Assembly (NCBI GenBank): GCA_003427395.1
Contig: BFEA01000590.1
Span: forward strand, 44,114 to 74,215
Origin: Chara braunii
Taxonomy: Eukaryota; Streptophyta; Charophyceae; Charales; Characeae
Direction of reading: 5' to 3'
Length of the DNA: 30,102 nucleotides
Below are positions 9,401-17,901 of this stretch, piece by piece. The notes beneath the pieces are model-generated. The model was not told where the DNA came from and did no database searches. It saw nothing but the letters and a program-made list of their open reading frames with translations. How positions within the stretch are numbered: the stretch's first letter is position 1; the number at the start of each line of letters is the position of its first letter. The translations under genes were made by a program, and so were the position numbers.

Positions 9401-9440
9401 TCAGGGCTGGGGAGGGAGGTGAGAACCTCCTTAGCCCTGA
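9401..9440. other. Strong imperfect hairpin
   Basis: TCAGGGCT (9401-9408) pairs with AGCCCTGA (9433-9440). Inside, GGAGGT pairs with ACCTCC around a GAGA loop. Its role is unknown; it may be structured SINE or transposon sequence. Confidence 0.6.
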
Positions 9441-9664
9441 TGCCTATAACCGCTGTCCAGTCAAAATATGACTAGAATAGGTGATGATCCTGGGTATACT
9501 CAGGTAGGACGTTGGGAGTAGGGATGCGCCGGGGATTGGGATGATGAGAAGGGTGCGATGGTGTCTCATAGGGGACCGGTTAGGCAATACATTGGGATGA
9601 TCAAATCGTCAGGTGCTGGCAGGCCTGTCATATGCCTAGTAGCCAGCCTCTACAACCACCTGGA

Positions 9665-10085
9665 CTTACAAAGAAAAAGAAAAAGAAAAAAAGAAATTGA
9701 GGGTCTCAACCCTGACAGGCACCGTAATAGAGCCATGAATGTCAGCCATGATGATTCCGACAGAGAATTCAACATGAGAATTCTTTTATTGGGTGTGTCC
9801 CGACCGGCCGCAGCAGGACCTGAACGGCCACTTCTACCTCATGAGAATTATTTTATTGGGTGTGTCCAAACCGGCCGCAGCAGGACCTGAACAGCCACTT
9901 CTACCTGACCTGACGCTCCCGCATTGCAACGGGCTACAGGCCGGAACAACCGACCCCAGCGAGGTACAGGTGTTGACTGTTCCTGGCCATCGTCCTCAGC
10001 CCACCAAAAGTGACGGCAACGGGATTAGAACCCAGCACCTACAAGGCGCTGCTCAGGCATGAAATTTACTGAGCTAGCCAATGGG
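9665..10085 (-). mobile_element. Probable tRNA-headed SINE with pyrimidine-rich tail
   Basis: On the minus strand a tRNA-like head lies at 10015-10085: A box TGGCTAGCTCAGTAAATT at 10064-10081 and B box GGGTTCTAATCCC at 10021-10033. It is followed by a body with a 67-bp duplication, then a T-rich tail with repeated TTTTTC (the complement of AAAAAG repeats at 9670-9698). The head is well supported. The downstream limit and tail assignment are inferred. Confidence 0.5.
9774..9907. repeat. 67-bp tandem duplication
   Basis: Two units at 9774-9840 and 9841-9907 share ATGAGAATT, TTTTATTGGGTGTGTCC, CCGGCCGCAGCAGGACCTGA and GCCACTTCTACCT with only a few differences. Confidence 0.95.
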
Positions 10086-10143
10086 ACCTTTCTCTTGTTC
10101 TTTAAATTTTTGTTCTTGGTTTTCAAAGAAACGACAAAAAAAC

Positions 10144-10236
10144 GTCCTTCGCGACGTCCGTTACAATTCGAACGATACAGAGAAGATTAGCATGGCCCCT
10201 GCACAAGGATGACATGCATAAATAGAGAAACGGTCC
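10144..10236 (+). pseudogene. U6 snRNA retropseudogene, nearly full length
   Basis: The sequence follows U6 from the 5' stem-loop (GTCCTTCGCGACG) through AATTCGAACGATACAGAGAA, GATTAGCATGGCCCCTGC, ACAAGGATGACATGCATAAA and TAGAGAAACGGTCC. The ACAGAGA box and AGC triad are intact. A working Pol III U6 gene would end in a T-run; here an A-rich tail (10237-10261) follows instead. I also see no plant-type upstream element or well-placed TATA box in the 60 bases before it. This is the mark of an RNA copied back into the genome by LINE machinery. AAAGAAAC occurs before the copy and after its tail, but it is too A-rich to count as a firm target duplication. Confidence 0.87.
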
Positions 10237-10305
10237 AAAAAAAAAAAACACAAAAAAAAAAGAAACCTGCCTACCACTAATCCTACGGCTATGTAGCGGG
10301 TGCAA

Positions 10306-10385
10306 GTGGCCTGTGGCTCAGTGGTTAGGGCACCGGTTGTCAATGCGCATTGTGGTCTGAGTGTGCGGGTTCAAAACCCCGCAAA
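10306..10385 (+). mobile_element. tRNA-like SINE head
   Basis: A box TGGCTCAGTGGTTAGGGC at 10314-10331; B box GGTTCAAAACC at 10368-10378 inside a GCGGG/CCCGC stem. The intervening length is somewhat long for a tRNA and the other stems are poor, so a SINE head or tRNA pseudogene is more likely than a functional tRNA. Confidence 0.6.
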
Positions 10386-10613
10386 ACCCCACACCTGCGT
10401 GCACAGAAACCGGCAGGCATTCACATAACACATGGTCACTTGCATACGCCCTTGATGCAGGTAAGCTATCACAGACACTGCCAGCGCACCACTCAAGGTT
10501 AGTCCACGGGTGTTGTATGCTCCTCTGGGTTGCACATGGGTTACTTGCTGCTGTTGGCTATCAGGTGTTCTGATGATCTCCCCCCGTCCAGACATTTCAG
10601 ACATGAGGTCCAC

Positions 10614-10690
10614 TTGCGACTGTAGCACATGAGGTAGAACATTCAAGTAACATGCTGTGTAGGTCACAGGTTCAAGTCTGGCTTCGGACT
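10614..10690 (+). mobile_element. tRNA-like SINE head
   Basis: A box GTAGCACATGAGGTAGAAC at 10622-10640 and B box GGTTCAAGTCT at 10669-10679, with near-normal spacing. It lies about 300 bp downstream of the previous head on the same strand, so the two may be separate or nested SINEs. Confidence 0.5.
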
Positions 10691-10699
10691 TTGGGGGGT

Positions 10700-11150
10700 T
10701 CTTGTCCAGATAGGCCTACAACCACCACATATTACACACGTGAGTTACTAGCCCTGATACTGTCTACGGGCAGAACCACATAGTTCACCATATAGTAGTA
10801 TGGGCTTCTCTTGGATCGACTGATGATGATGATGGGCGTTCCGATGATAAGTACCCCACCAAAATTACACTAGCACCCCCACAAGCATGGAAAACACAAA
10901 CTTGGGCATGCCATCGACAATAGGCAAATCTGTCCCAGACCTCGTCTTACAACTGGTATGCTACGATGCAGACTGTCAGCAGCACAACCGTTACAAATGT
11001 CTTTGCACATTGATTTGGTACTCGACATATTTTGTGCCTATTGACCCTACAATTACCACGCTTATACCAGTGGTGCTTCACGCTTTGGATTTATGGATTT
11101 CCCAATGGACATCCCGACATTTCCTGTGCATTGCAGACCTGCCTACGAAT
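10700..11150. other. Unassigned stretch
   Basis: Contains a short GATGATGATGATGG run near 10826 and no recognisable gene or element end. Confidence 0.45.
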
Positions 11151-11156
11151 TAAAAA

Positions 11157-11213
11157 GACTCATTTCTTTCCNCCCCCCCCCCCCCNCCCCAAAAAAAAAA
11201 CAAGAAACGAGTC
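11157..11213. repeat. Inverted repeat around a C-run/A-run with ambiguous bases
   Basis: GACTCATTTCTT (11157-11168) and AAGAAACGAGTC (11202-11213) are complementary at 11 of 12 positions. The centre is about 20 C with N at 11172 and 11186, then 10 A. The homopolymers and Ns mark unreliable assembly, so the exact centre should not be trusted. Confidence 0.7.
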
Positions 11214-11585
11214 GTTGTAGCAAAAAACCAATAGCATAGCCGGCAAAACAAAAAGCTACAAAGAAAAGAGAGAAGAGGCCAATAATGTAACAGCCTATTA
11301 CTGGGTTTTGCCTTCGTCTTCCGCTGGGTTCTCATTGGGCCTTACCTTGGTCTTCCACTTGGCCCCTGACCTCATAAACCTCCCCCAGACCTCTGGGCCT
11401 CCAGCCCACGACACACTTACACGCTGTGCTCCTGTGCCCTCATGGTAAGCCAATATGTAATCTGTACGCTATGCAGGCTACAAATGTGTATAGTCTGTAG
11501 TATAGTCGATGGACCACAATCTGGGCTGTAGACAGCCGTAGTCTGAATCTGTGTGTAATATGCTGCATGGGCACATGCATCCCCA
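11214..11585. other. Unassigned stretch
   Basis: No gene-like frame or tRNA-like box. A TATAGTCxATGGACCACA-type stretch near 11495 is not repeated elsewhere in the window. Confidence 0.4.
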
Positions 11586-11589
11586 GATA

Positions 11590-12320
11590 TAATGGCTATG
11601 GGGGAAGCCATGATTACCCCAGATGTAACACATCGGGGTGGAGCTGCAGTGGGGGCCTATGTGCATCAATGTAAGGGTTATATTTTTTGTGATACCCCAG
11701 CACTGACCAAACCCTCATACTCCAATCTCCCTCCCAGGCCCAGATCCCCTTCCCCATCTGCACCTGCTCCCAAGACCCACAACAGTGCTCTCCAGGGTTG
11801 GCTAAACCTACTGTCTCGCCCCCCTCCCATCCCCCTTTTCTAGGACCCGATCACCTTCTGCTCACTCTCTAGACCGAGAACAGTGATCCCCCCAAGGTTT
11901 GGCCTAGGAAAGTCCTCGATCCCCACAATGTCATGTGATGGCTAGGGCTGAAGCTATCACTACACAGATGTAACCGCTAGGGGCAAAGCCACCGTAACTG
12001 CCACCATCTTTCCCTGAGTAGAATTTACAGACGTTAACTTTCAGTCTAGATACAGGAACAATGACCATACGTTACACTGAGGGTAGACTGTAGTGTGATC
12101 AGTTGTTTTTTTCTCTCGGGTGATCATCTCCACTGTGATCATCATTGTAGATGATGTATGTCGAATGGGATGCTGAACCCGCATCATTCACTTAAAGCCG
12201 AAGCTGGGTAAGGGCTCGGGTATCATCTTCTGTATCGGCCCCGCAAAGAGAAGGGTAGACGTTACAGGTAAAGCCACCATAATCTCAGATGTCCCGGCTA
12301 GGGTTAAAGCTGTGATACCC
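11590..12320. repeat. Highly degenerate dispersed repeat
   Basis: Short related segments recur near 11591, 11935, 11968, 12253 and 12296. They follow a loose pattern GGCTAxGGxxxAAGCxATxA followed by CAGATGTAAC, several with reverse-complementary ends. This suggests an old array or clustered copies of a small element. Alignment by eye is weak. Confidence 0.35.
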
Positions 12321-12404
12321 CTGATCTATCTGCTGTGCTTGGCTGGAGGACACATATGTGGGGCGTCACGCTGATACTCCGACCAGCATGCACACGAGAG
12401 GTTG

Positions 12405-12475
12405 GGGCCAACCAGAATTGGACCCACAGCCTCCCGCTTCCAATGCCAGAGATCTGACCACCTGAGCTGCCATGT
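12405..12475 (-). mobile_element. tRNA-like SINE head
   Basis: The minus strand reads GGCAGCTCAGGTGGTCAGA (A box, plus coordinates 12453-12471) and GGGTCCAATTCTGG (B box, 12412-12425), with tRNA-like spacing. The B box deviates from GGTTCGANTCC, so this is a decayed head. Confidence 0.55.
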
Positions 12476-12721
12476 GTGCTGAACAGAAGCTGAATGCTTG
12501 TTCATCACCCTTCTGCCGACCACCGCTCAAGCTATTATAGGATCCAACTTCATTACCTATTCAAAAAGAGGAAAAAGGAGCGGAGAAGCATGAGTGGACA
12601 AGAACTCTGAAGGCATAACTTTGGAGTCTTTTAGACCTTTGTACAGTTAACCTCAAGGTGGACAAAGATTAAGGATAAGTTGGACTTGTACAACGAAATT
12701 AAAGACATACAAAAATAAATC

Positions 12722-12954
12722 AGAACCTTCTCAGAAGGAAGCACTTAAACCACCAGTACCTCAGGGGGTCTTAGCCCCCCTCTGGGAAGGCTCTGACGCA
12801 AATGCACCGCTTTAACGGCCTAAAAAAGAAATAGATGGAGCCTCCCTGGGAGTGGTAGCGGTGCCTGCTCCTACCAGCACCCCTTGCATCAACTCGGGTT
12901 GTTCCACTTTATTAAAAAAAAAAGAAAGAAAGAAAAAAAGAACCTTCTCAGAAG
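12722..12954 (+). mobile_element. About 200-bp retroposon with perfect 16-bp target duplication
   Basis: AGAACCTTCTCAGAAG occurs at 12722-12737 and again at 12939-12954, right after an A-rich tail (12914-12938). The body between carries no open frame and no clear tRNA boxes. Its 3' end has CAACTCGGGTTG, a 4-bp stem with a TCGG loop, followed by TTCCACTTTATT and the A-tail. It is either a SINE of unknown head type or the 5'-truncated end of a different LINE. The exact duplication makes retroposition nearly certain. Confidence 0.8.
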
Positions 12955-14110
12955 AGTGAGGGGGGGGGAAGCAAGGGGGATGGATAGCAGAGGCCACACA
13001 GGAGGGCGAGCAAAGAGAGGAGAGTGGACAAAGGGAGAAGTCAGAAGAGATCAAAACTTCAAAAGGGATAATCAGCTCTCATTTCATGACTGGACAAATG
13101 TGGAAGCTTCAATTCCGATGTGGCCACCATCAAGACTTCCCCGGCCTATTCCCACTGCATTGCCAATGCTGGCCAATTTATTTGGGAAACTCTACTTGTG
13201 AAAGGCGTACCTCGACGGCCTAACCCTGGAAATTATCCGTCCGATGGTGGTACCAGGGGTGCTGGCAATTTTGCCACTCGAGCCTGTTTGATACGCGGCG
13301 GACTGGATGGATGAAACCGACAACTCAAGAAGACTGAGCCTGAACCTGGAGTAGAGGAGGGATCGATGTGAATCCGATATTATGTACTGGGACTGTACTA
13401 GATAGCTGCCTCCATTGGATCGCTTTCTACACGATAATTTGATGACTTCACTCCTTCACACGTTTTTTGCAACATCTGTAGTTTGGTTTTTCTAACTCGG
13501 AATTTAATTTTTATTCATTTATTTATTTATTTGATTCCTAGGTACGGGGAACACGTTTCCCAGCGAAATTTTAGGAGTAGAAACTGTTGAACGGTATATA
13601 ATTGCGGGTGTTTACAAGTCGCTACAGCTTGAGGAGAGGAGTAGAAGGGCTGTAATGGCATGGTGTGACGACGCCCTACCTCTGATGTAGTTGATCTATG
13701 AAATCAAAGCTCCGGCTACATTAGTATTTGCGTAAATCACATACTAAGCCAGACGAAGGCCCTCATAAAGTCGACCTGCCCTGAAACTTAGGCGCCAGAC
13801 CAGGGTTTAGCACAGACCATTTTCGGGCCTGTTTCAAGACCTTTGTTTGAACTTCAACGCCAGGGTCTGGCACGTTTCGACATTGGCAAGAGCAGCCTCC
13901 CGGACGGGCCAGCACTATATAGTATTGGTCCGCCCTGCAGGCTGCAGAGAGTTGATAGGGACTTCCCAGGTAGTTCACGGGGAGTTCATGGGCACTTCAC
14001 GTGCAGGAGGCAGGAGACAGTCTTCAGGATTCGGCAGCAGCACTCTGCAGGAGCACTGCAGTAGTAGTAGCTAGCGTTAGGAGTAGTCTGCAGCAATGGG
14101 CGCTGCTAGG
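12955..14110. other. Unassigned stretch
   Basis: No recognisable coding. A short (ATTT)n run lies at about 13513-13532. The right end is rich in CTGCAG-type and GCAGCA motifs but has no assignable feature. Confidence 0.45.
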
Positions 14111-14124
14111 AGCTTAGATTAGCA

Positions 14125-14318
14125 TTGAGAGAGAGAGAGGTGGCGGAGGCCAGGGAGACTTACCTGCGGCGCCATAGCTCCAGCTTCGTCTTCGATGCAC
14201 CTGCAGCAAGGCGCCACCTTCACAGGTTAGTACCGGAGAGAGAGAGAGAGAGAGAGAGNNNNNNNNNNNNNNNNNNNNNNNNNNNNNNNNNNNNNNNNNN
14301 NNNNNNNNNNNNNNNNNN

Positions 14319-14364
<46 letters not shown>

Positions 14365-14452
14365 TTCTTCCTCTTCGAAGTCCACCATCTCTCCCTCACC
14401 CTCTCGCTACCTGACTTCTTGCTACCTGGCAGACTACGAGAGAGAGAGAGAA
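14125..14452. repeat. (GA)n microsatellite cluster with a 60-N assembly gap
   Basis: GA runs occur at about 14127-14139, 14236-14258, 14319-14360 and 14439-14451. Ns fill 14259-14318. The true GA length is unknown. The Glu-Arg frame over this region is a repeat artefact. Confidence 0.95.
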
Positions 14453-14460
14453 TTGTGACT

Positions 14461-14920
14461 TCGGGATGTTGACGACATTTGGATACGGACTCAACGTTGG
14501 GACAGAGACTTTGATGGGAGACTATTTGGGATCGATATCCCCGACATTGGTGTTGGCGACATGCTCATCTTCTCCCCCATCTTCGTCTGTTCCCCCTCCT
14601 TTCTTCTGTGTATGGTTGAAGCCTGGCACATTCCTCCTGAGTGTAGCGCCAGGCCCCTCACACCTTGCGAAGACGATGATGTATGTTTGGTCTGCATTGC
14701 AACATTGATTGGTCTGATCATTGGTATATTAGCCTTCCGCTGCGCTATCCTGTACTATGTGAGAGAGGTCGGTTCTTCTTCTGGTCTGTACCGTTACGGT
14801 ATGCAACAGGTGTGAAGTAAACGTGATACATGCCCAGTTGGGCAATGTGTATACAGCCAAGGATCCGCAATGTGATGAAAAGGACTGAAAGGACAATGCA
14901 ATGTTAGGGAAACCTCAACA
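14461..14920. other. Unassigned flank of the LINE
   Basis: A possible open frame (14561-14815) contains a hydrophobic stretch CLVCIATLIGLIIGILAF that could span a membrane. I recognise no family and it may be chance. This is the left flank of the LINE insertion site. Confidence 0.3.
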
Positions 14921-14921
14921 G

Positions 14922-14938
14922 GCAATGTACACCCTGAT
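14922..14938 (+). repeat. LINE target-site duplication, left copy
   Basis: GCAATGTACACCCTGAT, identical to the 17 bases that directly follow the LINE poly(A) at 26151-26167. Confidence 0.8.
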
Positions 14939-14988
14939 GACACTGTGTTGCCTCTGACAGGCGGTGAACTCTAGCCTTGCCAGGATTT

Positions 14989-15854
14989 TCGCGTAGCGCG
15001 CGCGAGACGAGACAGGGGCTCTTGACTGCGCCACGACACAGGCTGACCTGGCCGCCTGTCTGATCGGGGCGAATAGGTGTTGTTTTTTGGTCGGCGCCTG
15101 AGTAAACCCGGATCCCGCGCCAAAACTTCATAGCCTCCGTGCATCTGGGCACGGTCACAGGCCTCGACTGCGATGATGATAAGTCATCATGGATGGCGTC
15201 AAGCGGAGTATGCCTATGGTAAGTCGAAGTGTGGATGAGCTCGGCCAGGAGTCGTCATTACGATCTGGAATGTCATCGTGATCAGCAGAAAGAGGTGCGA
15301 CCCGATGTTACCTTGAAGTGCGATGATACGATGGTTCTTCTTGATTCACGTCACCAAAGGTGGAGCTTTGTGATGAAGGATATGTTGAAGGAAGACGGGT
15401 CGTGGGTGATGAACAGGAGTTATAGACAATGTAGTAGAAGAGCTACACTCGTGATGGACTCTGCAACCCTTGTCTGAACGGGATCTGAATGGGATCTCCT
15501 CGGTTGAGAGACAATGCCACGGTTGGGCAGGTATTGATGGTTTGGGTCGCGTAGCGCACGCGAGACGAGACAGGGGCTCTAGACAGCGCCACGACACAGG
15601 CTGATGTGGCCGCCTGTCTGATCTGGGCGAATAGGTGCTGTTTTTTTGTCGGCGCCTGAGTAAACCCGGATCCTGCGCCAAAACTTCATAGCCCTCGACT
15701 GTGATGACGTTAAGTCATCGTGGAGGTGCGATCCGATGTTATCTTGAAGTGCGACGATACGATGGTCCTTCATGATTCACGTCACAATGAATGACCAGAG
15801 GTGGAGCTTTGTGATGAAGGATATGTTGAAGAAAGACGGGTTGTGGGTGATGTG
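14989..15854 (+). repeat. Large direct repeat in the LINE leader
   Basis: Copy 1 (14989-15413) and copy 2 (15547-15854) share GCGTAGCGC, GCGAGACGAGACAGGGGCTC, GGCCGCCTGTCTGAT, GTCGGCGCCTGAGTAAACCC, CGCCAAAACTTCATAGCC and a long 3' part ending GTGGGTGATG. Copy 1 carries about 110 extra bases near 15141-15290 that copy 2 lacks. The copies are clearly diverged, so this is not a recent assembly duplication. Confidence 0.92.
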
Positions 15855-16302
15855 AACGAATCGAACGTTTTCATAAGAAGTGAATGTAGCATGTGAGAAG
15901 TGGAATCAAAAGTCGGGGTATCTCCCTGGTGGGGAAGGGCTCTTCTGTAGAACTCGTTCCATTTCATCCTGAGGTTTACGCGGAAAGAAGCGGGGGGATG
16001 TGCTATACATATAAGTCAGTATATGCAAAGTGTGGCGTCGGAATTGTTAGTGGTGACATGCCAATGTCAATCTTATTTTTCATTTTTAAGGCTTTAGCAA
16101 AAGCAATAAAGCATAAGGTGCACGGGTGCAAAGGCGGGTGGGGACAACTCAACATATCTCTCAATCAGCGGGTGAGGATCAATAGTTCATACGACTATTC
16201 GAAGGTTACAGAGGCGTACATGCAAAAGAAGCAAGATAGACAGGGGAAGTGTTATACGGGTGTATGAGCGTCCGTAATAGGTGGTGAGGACAACAGGCGC
16301 GA

Positions 16303-16855
16303 GATAGTTGATCACTACTGCGGTGCAGGCGAGATAAAAGACGATCAGGTACGGCTGTCTGTTCAACGAGATAACGAGGAATGGACAAACAATACCAGGT
16401 CAATCAAAACAAGAGAAGGAGGGAGAGAAAGAGGGAGTAGGAGGGAGGAAGGAAGGAAGGATGATAATCGCATTACACATAAGGGAGAGTATATATTTCA
16501 AAGACGTCAAGGTAGATTGAAAGGCGAGCCAGATCGTCACATCGGTGCGGTTAAAAGTCAAGAGAAAATGGGTCCAGGGTGAGAGACGTATTAGTGTCAG
16601 ATAGACTATCAGCACTGTGGTGCTGACGAGATAGAGGACAATCACGTACGACTGTCAGTTCAAGAGATTATAGGGAACGAACAAGCAAGACCAGGTCAAT
16701 TAAAACAAGAGTAGGAGGGAGAGAGAGGGAGTAGGAGGGAGGAAGGTGGGATGGAGGATAGTAGCATTATATATAATGGACTGTATATATTATAAAGACT
16801 TAAAGGCAGATTGAAGTTGAGCCAGATCGTCACATCGGTGCTGTGGGCGCATTCA
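16303..16855 (+). repeat. Tandem repeat in the LINE leader, about 297-bp unit, two copies
   Basis: Units start near 16303 and 16600. Shared landmarks are ACCAGGTCAATxAAAACAAG, a GGAGGGAGAGA purine tract, GGGAGTAGGAGGGAGGAAGG and GAGCCAGATCGTCACATCGG. A third, partial purine-tract unit is visible at about 17160-17245. Confidence 0.9.
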
Positions 16856-17120
16856 ACATCACGCTTACTTTTTAATAAGTTTGTGATGACCAACAAGTTG
16901 AACCCACATTGTGTCGCACGAGGGAAAGAGGGCAGCTATGAACGAGAGTTAATAAGGTGAATGCTCTTTCCCAACGAACGGATTGAGTGTTGGAAAGCGA
17001 AGTGGAATTTCATGATAAGGGTGGTGGCGCTTGGGGTGAGATAATGTGCAGGGACAATATCATGCTTACCTTTTAACGAGTGGGAGCTGACCAACAACCC
17101 ACATTGTGGTGCTTGGGTGT
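16850..17120 (+). repeat. Direct repeat in the LINE leader, about 200-bp spacing
   Basis: Near 16856 and 17060, CATCAxGCTTACxTTTTAA, TGACCAACAA and CCCACATTGTG recur in the same order. This extends the tandem organisation of the leader. Confidence 0.75.
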
Positions 17121-17485
17121 AAGACTTTGGCTATCTTTCAAAACGATAAAAGGGAATGGGCAATCTAGGATTGGAGAATCCAATCAAGAGCAAGAGAGAG
17201 GGAGAAAAGGAGTAGGAGGAAGCAAGGGAAGGAGGAAGGTGGACAGACGCAGTACCTATGGAAGGTAAGCAGCGGAAGGACAGAGGGTGGATGAGTGGAG
17301 AGAAATGGTAAGAAGGAAGGAAGAATTTGTCAGAGAAGAGACTGGGGTGGCATCCCGCACGAAGAGAGCAACTCAAACAACACAAATGACATCTGATCAA
17401 GTCACTTGGGGAGAAGGGAGAGGGGCAGGGGCATTCACAAAGAGAATGACATATGTAACATCTGGTAGAGGCACCTGTGTTCTTC

Positions 17486-17567
17486 GGATTGGCAAGAGTG
17501 GGCAGGCGGCAGCATAGGTGGATGTTGGATTGGCAAGTGTGGGCAGGCGGCAACATAGGTGGATTTT
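17486..17567 (+). repeat. 41-bp tandem duplication
   Basis: GGATTGGCAAGxGTGGGCAG, GCGGCAxCATAGGTGGAT at 17486-17526 and again at 17527-17567, with four differences. Confidence 0.95.
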
Positions 17568-17901
17568 GCCAGGTGTGTCCCTTCCTTATTACTCTCCTGC
17601 CTCCCTTTCCTCCTTGCCCCCCTTTCACCCAACCCTTGGGGTCCCAGGCCGGCTTCACTCCTCATCAAATTGTATTTGTCTCATTCATAGGACTTGAAAT
17701 CAATTAAAAGCCAGTTATAACAAGTAAAGAATTAAAAAATAATAATAAAAGGAGAAAGGATTGATCTCAAGACCTTGTGACACTGGTTCTGTTCTGTCAA
17801 TAGGGATTTCTTTTTGATTTTTTCAAGACTTTTTTCCTTCCATAAAAATAAACTCTCGTCGGGTTAAGGGACCATAATCCTTGCTGTTCTATTAGGGAGC
17901 A

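Noticed and set aside
10144-10236. A functional U6 gene
   Set aside because: No Pol III T-run at the 3' end, an A-rich tail instead, and no recognisable upstream promoter elements.
14125-14472. Open frame rich in Glu-Arg with unknown residues
   Set aside because: Produced by the GA microsatellite and the N gap; no protein features outside the repeat.
15893-16267. 124-codon open frame in the LINE leader
   Set aside because: No recognisable domain; it spans non-coding repeats and looks like chance.
17750-17800. Minus-strand B-box-like sequence (GAGATCAATCC) before the LINE ORF1
   Set aside because: No convincing A box accompanies it.
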